Shown here: positions 43,048-52,273 of the stretch, piece by piece | How the letters are laid out: the number at the start of each line of letters is the position of its first letter | Numbering within the stretch: position 1 is the stretch's first letter | Assembly: GCF_029239295.1 (NCBI RefSeq) | Contig: NZ_JAQZBC010000011.1 | Coordinates: 1 to 64,000, forward strand | DNA from: Sphingomonas sp. | GTDB taxonomy: Bacteria; Pseudomonadota; Alphaproteobacteria; Sphingomonadales; Sphingomonadaceae | Direction: 5' to 3' | Length of the DNA: 64,000 bases | The notes under the pieces: model-generated | Seen by the model: only the letters and a program-made list of their open reading frames with translations | Told to the model about the DNA's origin: nothing | Database searches by the model: none | Position numbers and translations under genes: made by a program

Positions 43048-44514
43048 ATGCGCCATCAGGGCGGCGTCACCTTTCGCCTGGATCCGATCTGCGGGGAGTG
43101 TCAGGCACAAACCGTTGCGAGCCCGTCGCCGGAAGCGTTCGAGGCTTTGCAGGCCGAGGTTCGCGAGCTGCGGCAGTCGGTGACCGAACTGAAGACGCTA
43201 TTGCGGCAGGAGACGGCGCAACGCACCAGCCCGGCGGCAAGCGCGGCCGCGCCATCCTCCAGCGCCGCACCCGCCGCAAGCCCGCGGCTGGCACAGAATG
43301 TCCTGACGCCCGCGCCGCTCACGCCCTCTGGCGACGCCGGATCGGGCCGGAGCGCCCCGGCGAGCCGCGGACCAACGCGCGAAACCTTCAACGACGAATT
43401 GACCGGCGTGGCCCGCGCCGACACCGAGGCGCCGCCCAACAACCCGAACCTGCGCGGCTTCTTCGCCATTCCCGGCACCGAGACGATGATCAGGCTGGGC
43501 GGCTTTGCCAAGGTCAACGGGATCTATGATTTCAATCCGGTGGGTAACCGCGACACCTTTGTCACATCGTCCATCCCGGTCGATTCACGCGAGGGGAAGA
43601 ACGCCACCATCAACGCCAATGCGACGCGGTTCAGCCTGGACATTCGCCGGCCGAGCAGCCTGGGCGGGCTGCGTTTCTACCTGGAGAACGACTTCTACGG
43701 CAATTCGGGCGACACCGATTTCCATCTGCGGCAGGCGCACGGGCAGGTCGGCAACACCTATGCCGGCTATGGGTGGAGCGCGTTCATCGATGCGGATGCG
43801 CTGCCGCAAACGCTCGACGACGAAGGGCCGAACGCGGCGTTGATCCTGCGCGTGGCGACGTTGCGGCAGATTTTCAAACTGGGCAGCGGGTGGACCGCGA
43901 CGGTCTCGATCGAGAACCCTTCGTCCGACCTGACCTTGCCCGCCGGCGCCACCGACGACCAACCCATGCCCGATATCGTCGGGGCCGTGCGCGTCCAGCG
44001 TGACTGGGGCCATGTGCAGGCGGCGGCGGCGGTCGTGCGGCGGATCGGCTATCGACTGAACGAGACTGACGACAGCAGCTTTGCCTACGGACTTGCGCTG
44101 ACCGGGCTGCTCAAGGTGGAAGGCGATTTCATGATGGGCGGTTTCGCCTATGGCGAGGGGATCGCCCGCTATTTCAACGACCTTGGCGGCACGACCTATG
44201 ATGGCGTGGTAGGACCGGACGGCAAGGTACATACCCTTAAGAGCTACGGCGGCTTTTACGGGTACACGCATCATTGGGATGCGAGCTGGCGGTCGAACAT
44301 CGCGGGCGGTGTGCTGAAGCTGGACGATGACGCGCTGCTGCCGACCACCGCCTTTCGGTCCAGCCGATATGTCGCGGCCAACCTGATCTATCAGCTGAGC
44401 CCCAATTTCTCGCTCGGCGGGGAGGGCCTTTACGGACGCCATGGGTTGCAGAACGGGCAGGATGCCGACGCGGTACGCCTTCAGGTCAGCCTGAAGTACG
44501 ATCTGGTCCGCTGA
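43048..44514 (+). CDS. DcaP-like outer-membrane porin, leader unclear
   Basis: A 488-aa protein: a short N-terminus, a coiled coil (about 28-55; EAFEALQAEVRELRQSVTEL), a low-complexity Ala/Ser/Pro linker, then a DcaP-type 16-strand barrel from about 135 (GTETMIRLGGFAKVNGIYDF, TRFSLDIRRPSSLGGLRFYLENDF, ending LQVSLKYDLVR). DcaP porins form trimers that take up small dicarboxylates or aromatics. The first 22 residues (MRHQGGVTFRLDPICGECQAQT) are not a signal peptide although CQAQ/TVA looks like a cleavage site; the hydrophobic leader seems lost or replaced. Possibly a pseudogene at its 5' end or a wrong start. Confidence 0.75.
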   Translation: MRHQGGVTFRLDPICGECQAQTVASPSPEAFEALQAEVRELRQSVTELKTLLRQETAQRTSPAASAAAPSSSAAPAASPRLAQNVLTPAPLTPSGDAGSGRSAPASRGPTRETFNDELTGVARADTEAPPNNPNLRGFFAIPGTETMIRLGGFAKVNGIYDFNPVGNRDTFVTSSIPVDSREGKNATINANATRFSLDIRRPSSLGGLRFYLENDFYGNSGDTDFHLRQAHGQVGNTYAGYGWSAFIDADALPQTLDDEGPNAALILRVATLRQIFKLGSGWTATVSIENPSSDLTLPAGATDDQPMPDIVGAVRVQRDWGHVQAAAAVVRRIGYRLNETDDSSFAYGLALTGLLKVEGDFMMGGFAYGEGIARYFNDLGGTTYDGVVGPDGKVHTLKSYGGFYGYTHHWDASWRSNIAGGVLKLDDDALLPTTAFRSSRYVAANLIYQLSPNFSLGGEGLYGRHGLQNGQDADAVRLQVSLKYDLVR

Positions 44515-44687
44515 CACATTCGATCCGTTCGCGCGCGACGCCGGGGCGATTTCGCGCGAGATTGTTCGCCCAGGCGCAGGTCTGCGATCGCAACGGTGCA
44601 GAAGCCGGGGCAACATATGAGCCGACAATAGCGTCCGCCTCCAGCTCCCTGTGCCGCTCAGCACAGGTGCGAGGAAGGATCGACGGC

Positions 44688-47042
44688 TCAGGCGGCGACA
44701 GTGGCGGTCGAGGGTAGCGGGTCGGCATTGGGGGCGAACTTTTCAGCGATCCGCTGATAGGTGGAGAGCGCCTGGCCGACGACCTGATCCATATTGTAGT
44801 AGCGGTAAGTGGCGAGCCGGCCGACGAAGGTCACATCCGTCTCGGCCAGCGCCAGCGCCTCGTATCGTTTAAACAACGCCCGATTTTCCTCACGCGGAAT
44901 CGGGTAATAAGGATCGCCTTCGCTGCTCGGATACTCGTAGGTTACGCTGGTCCGGGGCGATTGCTGACCGGTGAGATGCTTGTATTCGGTAACGCGGGTG
45001 TGCGCGACGCTTTCGTCGGGATAATTAACCACGGCGACTTCTTGGAACTGTGTCGTGTCGATTGTCCGATGCTCAAAGCGCAGCGAACGATAGGGCAACC
45101 TGCCGTAGCGATACCCATAATATTCGTCGATCGGACCGGTGAAGACGAGATGATCGTGTGGATAGGCCTCGCGCGCTTCCACGTAATCGACGCCGAGCAG
45201 CAGGTCGATGTTCGGATGGTCCAGCATCCGCTCGAACATCCGCGTATAGCCCTCGGCAGGCATCGCCTGGAAGCTGTCCGTGAAATAGCGGTCGTCGGTG
45301 TTGGTACGTGTCGGCACGCGAGCGGTCACGGATTTGTCGAGTTCACTGGGGTCCATGCCCCATTGCTTGCGCGTGTAGCCTTGGAAGAAGGTCTCGTAGA
45401 GATCACGGCCGACGGCCGAGATAACGACGTCGGCCGAGGTTCGGACAGTCGCGATGGGCTCCGCGCGAGCAGCCAGAAACGACTCCGCCTCGGTCTCAGT
45501 TTGCAGGTTCAAGCCATAAAGCAAATTGAGGGTCGTACGGTTAATCGGCATCGGCACCCGCTTCCCGCCGAGGTCAGCCAGCACGCGATGTTCATATGGC
45601 CGCCAGCTGGTGAAAAGCGAAAGATAGTCGAAGATATGCGCCGAATTGGTGTGGAAGATGTGCGGACCATATTGGTGGATAAGGATGCCGGCATCATCGA
45701 CACGGTCATAGGCATTGCCGGCAATGTGCGGCCGGCGATCGACCACCAACACCTTTTTCCCGGATTCTGAGGCGAGCCGCTCCGCCATGACTGCGCCGGC
45801 AAACCCAGCACCAACGACCATTATGTCATAGCGCTGCGCGGGGCCGGCGGGCCAGGTGGTGGGCGAGACAATCGGCTGCACCCGGCTGGCTCTGATCAGC
45901 ACTTCCTCGACCAGCGCGGCCATGAGACCGTGTGTCTGGTCCCAGCTGCCCCGGGCGAGCAGCGCGTCGATCTCGCGCAGCCATTCACTATCCCGCGCCA
46001 CCGCGAGCGCTTCCTCACACGCGGTGACGAAGCCGGGCAGATCGGCGGCTATTCTGACTGCCGGAACATCACCGTAGTGGCGGACGACATCGCGGATCGG
46101 CGTCGAGACAACCGGGCAGCCACCCGCCAGATACTCGGGCGTCTTGGTCGGGCTGATGAATCTCGTCGCGTCGTTGATCGCGAACGGCATCAGCGCAACG
46201 TCCCAGCCGCGTAGGTAGCTGGGCAGATCGGAATAGCTCCTGCCCCCCATGAAGTGCAGGTTCGACCGACGTGGCAGGTCTGCCTCGCTGATCTTGACTA
46301 CTGGGCCGACGATCACGATCGACCAGTCTGGATGCGCGTCGGCAAGGCCGGCGAGCAGATCCAGATCCATTCGTTCGTCCACCACCCCAAAAAATCCGAG
46401 CCGGGGACGTGGCAACGCTGCTTGATCCGATGGTTCGCGCCCGACCTGCCGCGCGGTGGAGAAGTGCGCCACGTCAACGCTGGATGGAAACGGGTGAACC
46501 CTGGGGTGACGGTCGCGCTTTGCTTCGTAGAGGCTGTAGCCGCCGGTGAAGACGAGATCAGCCCGTTCAAGAAGCTGTTGTTCAAGTCCGAGCAGTTCGG
46601 GAGGTGCCTGATTGAAGTTCGCCAGCTCGTCCATACAGTCGTAAACCGTACAGGCCGCCCGCAGCCCATCTGAGAAGGGCAGCATCATGGGGGTGTAGTA
46701 CCAGCGGATGACCGGTCGAACGGCGTCCAGGCCGAGCGTCTCGAGGAGTTGACGAAGCACGGCGGTCTCGTTCTCGGGATCCCCCCCGGCGGCAAGTTGG
46801 GGAACGATCACCTCCACCCCCGTCGCGGGGCAGATTTCCACAACCAGCCGCGCAGCCTCAAGCCCCTCCACTCGAACTGGCTCTTCCCAGAACAGTACAC
46901 GCATGGAGCGTGCGAAACGGCTCATCAAATGCTGCGGGCGCTGAACCACGAAGTTCCATCGCAGGTGGGAGAAGCAGATCAACACGGTGTCGAAAGGAAA
47001 ACTGATCGGGTTTAATGACACCGGCGGGAGTTGCTGCTGCAT
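44688..47042 (-). CDS. glf: Glycosyltransferase-UDP-galactopyranose mutase fusion
   Basis: A 784-aa two-domain protein. Residues 1-400 form a GT4-like glycosyltransferase (FSHLRWNFVVQRPQHLMSRF, GFFGVVDERMDLDLL, DLPSYLRGWDVALMPFAIN, TPEYLAGGCPVVSTP). From about 405 a complete UGM follows: FAD site IMVVGAGFAGAVMAERLASE, HIAGNAYD, GPHIFHT, YTRKQWGMDP, and C-terminal VTEYKHLTGQ, GRLATYRYYNMDQVV. UGM makes UDP-galactofuranose, and the fused GT may use it at once. It is divergent from a GH1-RmlD fusion with a 117-bp spacer, which suggests a shared polysaccharide role. Confidence 0.9.
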   Translation of the reverse strand: MQQQLPPVSLNPISFPFDTVLICFSHLRWNFVVQRPQHLMSRFARSMRVLFWEEPVRVEGLEAARLVVEICPATGVEVIVPQLAAGGDPENETAVLRQLLETLGLDAVRPVIRWYYTPMMLPFSDGLRAACTVYDCMDELANFNQAPPELLGLEQQLLERADLVFTGGYSLYEAKRDRHPRVHPFPSSVDVAHFSTARQVGREPSDQAALPRPRLGFFGVVDERMDLDLLAGLADAHPDWSIVIVGPVVKISEADLPRRSNLHFMGGRSYSDLPSYLRGWDVALMPFAINDATRFISPTKTPEYLAGGCPVVSTPIRDVVRHYGDVPAVRIAADLPGFVTACEEALAVARDSEWLREIDALLARGSWDQTHGLMAALVEEVLIRASRVQPIVSPTTWPAGPAQRYDIMVVGAGFAGAVMAERLASESGKKVLVVDRRPHIAGNAYDRVDDAGILIHQYGPHIFHTNSAHIFDYLSLFTSWRPYEHRVLADLGGKRVPMPINRTTLNLLYGLNLQTETEAESFLAARAEPIATVRTSADVVISAVGRDLYETFFQGYTRKQWGMDPSELDKSVTARVPTRTNTDDRYFTDSFQAMPAEGYTRMFERMLDHPNIDLLLGVDYVEAREAYPHDHLVFTGPIDEYYGYRYGRLPYRSLRFEHRTIDTTQFQEVAVVNYPDESVAHTRVTEYKHLTGQQSPRTSVTYEYPSSEGDPYYPIPREENRALFKRYEALALAETDVTFVGRLATYRYYNMDQVVGQALSTYQRIAEKFAPNADPLPSTATVAA

Positions 47043-47159
47043 TCCGAGGCCCCTTGCTACCGAAGTCAGAAAAACCCTCGCATCGTTGCTCTTGTTCCAG
47101 TAAGTCGTTGAAACACAACGTAGATTAGTCGTTTCTTCCGCAACGAATCATTTTCCGTT

Positions 47160-49394
47160 TTGTTTAAGTTTGACTCGCGACTTGTTGCGAACGCAGCACG
47201 GGGACGAAGCGCTGTGGAACTTTGGGGTGGTGTCGAATGCACCGTGAATCGCGTGGGGAATGGGTGGCGTGATCAACTCCGCGCCAGCGGACATGACACT
47301 CGGCCCGGCGACGTTGAGCTAATCGCGCAACTTGGCATGTCGGCGGTTCGCTATCCCATCCTTTGGGAACGCATTTCCCCCGATCATCCCGACGAAGGCG
47401 ACTGGTCGTGGACCGACGATCGGCTGAGTCAGCTGCATGGCCACGGAGTGCGCGTCATCGGGGGCCTCGTGCATCACGGCAGCGGCCCGCGTTACACCGA
47501 CCTTACGCAGCACACTTTCGCGCCAGGGCTGGCGTCGCATGCCCGCGCCGCGGCGGAGCGCTACCCCTGGATTGCTGACTGGACGCCGATCAACGAGCCG
47601 ATCACGACCGCGCGCTTCTCGGCGCTTTACGGGCATTGGTATCCACACACCCGAGACGAGCGGATGTTCTGGCTGGTGTTGCTGAACCAGATCGACGCGA
47701 CCCGGCTGGCGATGTCTGAAGTGCGGGTGGTGAATTCGGCAGCGCGACTTGTCCAGACCGACGATCTCGGACGGACCTATGCGACCGCTTCGTTGCGGGA
47801 GCAGGCGGCGTTCGACAATATGCGCCGTTGGGCTGGCTGGGATCTGTTGTGCGGCAAAGTGACCCAGCATCATCCACTGTTCGAACGACTGTCGCGTTTC
47901 GGGCTGGGGGATCGCCTGCGCGCCATCGCCGACAGTCCCTGTCAGCCGGATGTCATTGGCGTCAATCATTACCTGACCAGCGACCGCTTCCTCGATCATC
48001 GTACCGAGCTTTATGAGAACGAGCCCGTGGGGGGGAACGGTCGCGACCAATATGTCGACGTTGCCGCCATCCGCGTGCTCGATCCGGCGCCGCAGGGCCT
48101 CGCCGGCGCTTTATCGGAGGCGTGGGCACGCTATCGTATTCCGCTGGCCGTCACCGAAGTACACAACGGTTGCACTCGCGACGAGCAGATGCGGTGGATG
48201 CGGCAAGCCTGGGACATCGCGTCCGAGCTGGCGAAGACGGGGGTCGACATCCGTGCAGTGACGAGCTGGGCGCTGTTCGGAAGCTCCGGTTGGAATACCC
48301 TGCTCACTGCGCCAGGAGTCTACGAGCCCGGTGTGTTCGACGCGAATAGCGGGGTTCCGCGGGCAACCGCGATGGCGAGCATGTTGCCAGCACTGGCGGC
48401 CGGAGACCGGATCAATCCGGTCGCCACGAGCAGAGGCTGGTGGCAGCGAGATGTCCGATTTGCGCATGCCGCGGTTCCCAGACCTGCACCGTTTGCCGCG
48501 CGTAGCCCTGGTCCGTGCACCGAGCGCCAATCCGCATCGATCCTGATCTGCGGTGCGACCGGTACGTTGGGGCAGGCGCTGGCCCGCGCTTGCGGGCACC
48601 GCAATCTACCGTTCGTGCTCACGGATCGCCGGCAGATGTCGCTGGACAGTCGTGAGATGATCGAGCGGACTCTCGATCGGTATCAAACATGGGCCGTGAT
48701 CAACGCGAGCGGATGGGTCCGCGTCGACGACGCCGAAGATCAGGCAGACGCGTGTTTCGCAGCCAATACCAATGGCGCAATCGCGCTGGCTGCCGCCTGT
48801 GACGAGCGAGGCGTCACAACGATCACCTTTTCCAGTGACCTGGTATTCGGGGGGAGGCCGGGGGGTGGATATGCCGAGGATGACGAACCCGCGGCGCGTA
48901 ACGTGTATGGGCGAAGCAAAGCCGTTGCGGAGCAGGCGATCGCCATGCTCGGCGGAACCCATCTGGTCGTCCGGACGGCGGCGTTCTTCTCGCCCGACGA
49001 TCGCTACAATTTCGCCTGGGCTGTCGCCGATGCGTTGCAGCGGGGCGAGCGATTTCGGGCAGCTTCGGACCAGATCGTCTCGCCCAGTTACGTTCCCCAT
49101 CTCGCCGACGCGGTGCTCGACTTGGCGATCGATCGCGAAGGTGGGTTCTGGCATCTTACCAGTGGCAGCGCCGTTAGCTGGAGTGAGTTTGCGCGGCGGA
49201 TCGCCGAGGCATGCGGTTTGCCGCCCTCATTGATCGACGCAGTGCCCGGCGACACCTTGGGCTGGCGCGCTGTGCGGCCGGGGAATGTTTCACTTTCCAG
49301 CCGCCGCGGATCACCGATGCCGCCGCTCGACCAGGCGCTAGCGGCATTCGCCCGCGGCTGGCGCGCACAGCTCGCACAACAGAAAGCGTCATGA
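47160..49394 (+). CDS. GH1-like glycosidase fused to RmlD-type reductase
   Basis: A 744-aa protein. The first ~435 residues are a GH1-like barrel: SAVRYPILWERISPD, DWTPINEPITTARFS (acid/base Glu in NEP), DVIGVNHYLTSDRFLDH and LAVTEVHNGC (probable nucleophile Glu, in TEVH rather than the usual TENG). From about residue 458 a short-chain reductase of the dTDP-4-dehydrorhamnose reductase group follows: ILICGATGTLGQALARACG, INASGWVRVDDAED, TFSSDLVFGG, NVYGRSKAVAEQ (Tyr-x3-Lys). It makes or modifies a deoxysugar while the GH1 domain may trim or transfer sugar. Divergent from the GT-Glf fusion. Confidence 0.85.
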   Translation: MFKFDSRLVANAARGRSAVELWGGVECTVNRVGNGWRDQLRASGHDTRPGDVELIAQLGMSAVRYPILWERISPDHPDEGDWSWTDDRLSQLHGHGVRVIGGLVHHGSGPRYTDLTQHTFAPGLASHARAAAERYPWIADWTPINEPITTARFSALYGHWYPHTRDERMFWLVLLNQIDATRLAMSEVRVVNSAARLVQTDDLGRTYATASLREQAAFDNMRRWAGWDLLCGKVTQHHPLFERLSRFGLGDRLRAIADSPCQPDVIGVNHYLTSDRFLDHRTELYENEPVGGNGRDQYVDVAAIRVLDPAPQGLAGALSEAWARYRIPLAVTEVHNGCTRDEQMRWMRQAWDIASELAKTGVDIRAVTSWALFGSSGWNTLLTAPGVYEPGVFDANSGVPRATAMASMLPALAAGDRINPVATSRGWWQRDVRFAHAAVPRPAPFAARSPGPCTERQSASILICGATGTLGQALARACGHRNLPFVLTDRRQMSLDSREMIERTLDRYQTWAVINASGWVRVDDAEDQADACFAANTNGAIALAAACDERGVTTITFSSDLVFGGRPGGGYAEDDEPAARNVYGRSKAVAEQAIAMLGGTHLVVRTAAFFSPDDRYNFAWAVADALQRGERFRAASDQIVSPSYVPHLADAVLDLAIDREGGFWHLTSGSAVSWSEFARRIAEACGLPPSLIDAVPGDTLGWRAVRPGNVSLSSRRGSPMPPLDQALAAFARGWRAQLAQQKAS

Positions 49395-49449
49395 GCGTGG
49401 GGCGGCCCGACGGCGCACAGCAGGCGCCCTCGTCACGTGCACTTGGTCC

Positions 49450-50040
49450 TCAATACGGTGGTTCGGCGCGGGCGCGCTGCTCGCGCGCGGCGGCGGTCCA
49501 CCAGGCGAGATCGTCGGCGAAGCGCGGAAAGGCGCGTTCCAGCGAGGCGCCGCCGTCGCCGGTCGGCTGGCCGTCGCCATCCAGCGCGCGGCCAATACTG
49601 CCCACCGCCAGCGTGCTCGACACCACGACCATACCCATTTCGGTGAGGGTGCCGTGCCACGCCACGCTGGCATGCGCGCCCGCGAGGCGGCCGGCCGAAT
49701 AGCTGGCGATGGCGGCGGGCCGCCAATACCATTCCTCCAGGAAATGGTCGGTCAAATTCTTGAGGCCCGGCTGCTGGCCCCAATTATACTCGCCCGTCAC
49801 GAAGACGAAGGCGTCGGCAGCCCGGATCTTGCCGGCGAGCGTCTCCAGCGCCGCCGGCGCCTCGCCCTTCGGATATTCCTTGTACATGCGGTCGAGCATC
49901 GGGAGGCCGATCGCCTTGGCGTCGATCAGCTCTGCATCGGCGCCGCGATCGGCAAAGGCGCGGACAAGATAGTCGGCCAGGCGGATGCCCTGTCGATCGG
50001 AGCGGTAGGAGCCGTAGAAGATCAGAATGCGGTCGGCCAT
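49450..50040 (-). CDS. NADPH-dependent FMN reductase
   Basis: A 196-aa flavodoxin-fold oxidoreductase: RILIFYGSYRSDRQGIRLAD (FMN-phosphate loop), AIGLPMLDRMYKEYP, VFVTGEYNWGQQPGLKNLTD, and the C-terminal ALVGIGR-like VGSIGRAL. It reduces FMN or quinones with NAD(P)H. It sits tail-to-tail with the GH1-RmlD gene (55 bp) and leads away from the SDR genes. Confidence 0.85.
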   Translation of the reverse strand: MADRILIFYGSYRSDRQGIRLADYLVRAFADRGADAELIDAKAIGLPMLDRMYKEYPKGEAPAALETLAGKIRAADAFVFVTGEYNWGQQPGLKNLTDHFLEEWYWRPAAIASYSAGRLAGAHASVAWHGTLTEMGMVVVSSTLAVGSIGRALDGDGQPTGDGGASLERAFPRFADDLAWWTAAAREQRARAEPPY

Positions 50041-50171
50041 CGCGACACTCCCGTGATGAAACCGCCACGCTATCAGGCCGTCGGAGGGATGTCTTGACCC
50101 GCGATGCTCGGGGCGTCGCGGTGAGGGGCACGCGACGCTACGGCGAGGGGCGGGGTGTCTGGATTACGCGG

Positions 50172-51071
50172 TCAGGCGGCGCCCGGGGTGGTGGGTTGCT
50201 GGAGCCAGGGCGCGACGAGTGCCGGATACGGATCGCTGGCGGTGACGCGGCCCATGGCGATCGCGCGGGCCTGTGCCTGCGAAGCGTCACCGGTGAAATT
50301 GGGCAGGACATAGAGGTCACGCGCCATGACGGCGGCATAGACCTGATTGACCAGCTCCGCGACGGGCAGGCCGTCATCGACCCCGGCGCGCATGACCGCT
50401 TCGAGCGCGGCGAGCACGGGATTCTCCTGCCGTGCCTTCAACTCGTCCTGAAGCGCGGCGTGGCCGGTCTTTTCGGGGAACATGATGTTCGATTGAACCA
50501 CGCCGGGCATCACGATCGTGACCCCGACGTTTGGCACGCGCTGCGTCAGGAGATCGAGGTACAGCGCCTCGGTAAGGGCGACGACCGCATGTTTGGTCAT
50601 CGAATAGGAGCAGAAGCCGGGATTGACGGTGATCCCGGCGCCCGACGCGATCGTGACGACATGAGCGTCGTGCCCGCCAGCGATCATGCGCGGCACGAAC
50701 GCCTTGATGCCATGGATCACCGAGCGCTGGTTGACGCCGATGACCCAGTCATATTGCTCCAGGCTGACCTCCCACGTCAGCCCGCTGGCGAAGACGCCGG
50801 CGTTGTTGACCAGCAGATTGACCGCGCCGAAGCGATCATGCGCGGCATCGGCGAGGGCGGCGACATCCGCCCAGTTCGAGACGTCCGCCGGCACCGCCAG
50901 GACCTCGCCATCGCGTGCCAGATCGGCCGCGGCATCGGCGAGCGCATCGGCGCGGATGTCGGAGATCACCAGCCTTGCGCCGCGCGCCTGTGCCCCGCGC
51001 GCGAGCGCGAGGCCGATCCCGCTGGCGGCGCCGGTAATCACCGCCACCTTGCCGGTCAGGTCGCGCATCAT
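50172..51071 (-). CDS. Short-chain dehydrogenase/reductase (1)
   Basis: A 299-aa classical SDR: VAVITGAASGIGLALARGAQ (TGxxxGIG), VPADVSNWAD, LLVNNAGVFASG, VTIASGAGITVNPGFCSYSM and the catalytic YSMTKHA (Tyr-x3-Lys). The ~40-residue C-terminal extension (LYVLPNFTGDASQAQARAIA) exceeds the common 250-aa size and is typical of the SDR subgroup with large substrate pockets. ATG 51071 (MMRDLTGK) starts the fold; the longer frame upstream reads into the other SDR. The neighbouring SDR suggests a two-step oxidation of one substrate. Confidence 0.85.
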   Translation of the reverse strand: MMRDLTGKVAVITGAASGIGLALARGAQARGARLVISDIRADALADAAADLARDGEVLAVPADVSNWADVAALADAAHDRFGAVNLLVNNAGVFASGLTWEVSLEQYDWVIGVNQRSVIHGIKAFVPRMIAGGHDAHVVTIASGAGITVNPGFCSYSMTKHAVVALTEALYLDLLTQRVPNVGVTIVMPGVVQSNIMFPEKTGHAALQDELKARQENPVLAALEAVMRAGVDDGLPVAELVNQVYAAVMARDLYVLPNFTGDASQAQARAIAMGRVTASDPYPALVAPWLQQPTTPGAA

Positions 51072-51141
51072 GGCATCTGCCGCGCGATGCGCCCGTCGAT
51101 CATCGGCCACCTGTGCAGACGCGATCCCAGACCGTGGGTGC

Positions 51142-52008
51142 TCAAGCCGGAAGGTCCGGGGCGTGCGCCAGCAACGTATGGTGGATCGGCAGCAGCGCCT
51201 CCGCATCCCAGCTGATCCGCTGTCCGACGGTAATCCCGCCGTCGACCAATTGATGCGTGCCGGTGACGAAAGCCGCATCGTCGCTGGCGAAATACAAGGC
51301 GGCGGCGGCAATGTCCTCCGGGCGGCCAGCGCGGCGCAGCGGCTGCATCTTCGCTGCCGCATCGGTCAGTTCGCCGGTCATCTGATCGGCAGCGGCGCGG
51401 CTGAGCCCGACCGACATGCCGAAGATCGGCGTAACGATGACGCCGGGGCAGATCGCGTTGATGCGGATGTTGGCGGCGGCGAGTTGCGGCGCGCTGAGCT
51501 TGGTAAGGTGGATCACGCCCGCCTTGGCCACGCCATAAGCGAGGCCCCAGCCCGCCTCCAGCCCGGCGATCGAGGCGATGTTGATCACCGAGCCGCCGCC
51601 GCGCGCCTGCATCAGCGGCACGGCGTGTTTGGTGCCGAGCATGGGGGCGCGGAGCAGCAGGGCCATGGTGGCGTCCCAACCGTCCACGGTCATATCAGCC
51701 GGCCCGTGCGGCGTGCCGCCTGCGCCGGCATTGTTGACGAGGATATCCAGTCCACCGAGCGCGGACGCCGTGGCAGCGGTGGCGGCGGCGATATCCTCTT
51801 CGCGTGTGACATCGCAGTGCTGGTAGACGACGCTGTCACCAAAGCGGCGGGCGAGCATCGCGCCCTTTTCATCCTGCACGTCGGCCACGAGGACGCGCCC
51901 GCCCTCGGCGACGAACCGCTCCACGATGCCAAGGCCGATGCCCGAGCACCCCCCGGTGACCAGCGCGATCTTGCCGGCGAGCCGCGACGAGGCGGTGCGC
52001 GCGCTCAT
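51142..52008 (-). CDS. Short-chain dehydrogenase/reductase (2)
   Basis: A 288-aa classical SDR: IALVTGGCSGIGLGIVERF, VLVADVQDEKG, CDVTREEDI, LVNNAGAGGT, NIASIAGLEAGWGLAYGVAK (catalytic Tyr-x3-Lys), RINAICPGVIVTPI and LVDGGITVGQ. NAD preference is suggested by Asp in VADV. The ATG overlaps the stop of a short upstream ORF (ATGA). Its stop lies 70 bp before SDR 1, so both are probably one operon. Confidence 0.87.
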   Translation of the reverse strand: MSARTASSRLAGKIALVTGGCSGIGLGIVERFVAEGGRVLVADVQDEKGAMLARRFGDSVVYQHCDVTREEDIAAATAATASALGGLDILVNNAGAGGTPHGPADMTVDGWDATMALLLRAPMLGTKHAVPLMQARGGGSVINIASIAGLEAGWGLAYGVAKAGVIHLTKLSAPQLAAANIRINAICPGVIVTPIFGMSVGLSRAAADQMTGELTDAAAKMQPLRRAGRPEDIAAAALYFASDDAAFVTGTHQLVDGGITVGQRISWDAEALLPIHHTLLAHAPDLPA

Positions 52009-52094
52009 CGCCGTTCGATCGCGTGACGGAGACGGGTGAGGCGCGCCGGGAGCCCCGGACGTGACGCATCGAAAAGCTCGCGCAGCTTTCTCAT
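52005..52094 (-). CDS. 29-codon ORF coupled to SDR 2 (possible leader peptide)
   Basis: ATG at 52094 is preceded by a strong GGGGAGGAAGCTG ribosome site. The 29-aa product is basic and Leu/Arg-rich (MRKLRELFDASRPGLPAR, then LTRLRHAIERR). Its TGA overlaps the ATG of the SDR gene by four bases. The SDR has no good ribosome site of its own, so translation likely enters through this ORF. It could be a leader peptide or simply a coupling device. Confidence 0.45.
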   Translation of the reverse strand: MRKLRELFDASRPGLPARLTRLRHAIERR

Positions 52095-52273
52095 CAGCTT
52101 CCTCCCCGCACGGCTCACACCGGCATTTAAGTCGTTCGACCTATTTTCAGCGGGGGTATTTCATCGCGCCGATGCAAGTCAATGGCGCGGCCGGGCGGCG
52201 ACGGGGCGGCGATCCTGCGCCTGATCCAGGTTGCAGGCGGGAACGTGTGGCGCCGTGATGTATTCGCAATGAC

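Noticed and set aside
47043..47159. EcfG (general stress) promoter between the two fusion genes
   Set aside because: GGAAG and CGTT elements exist on the minus strand but with a 14-base spacing and a mismatch in the -35 box, so the match is too weak to annotate.
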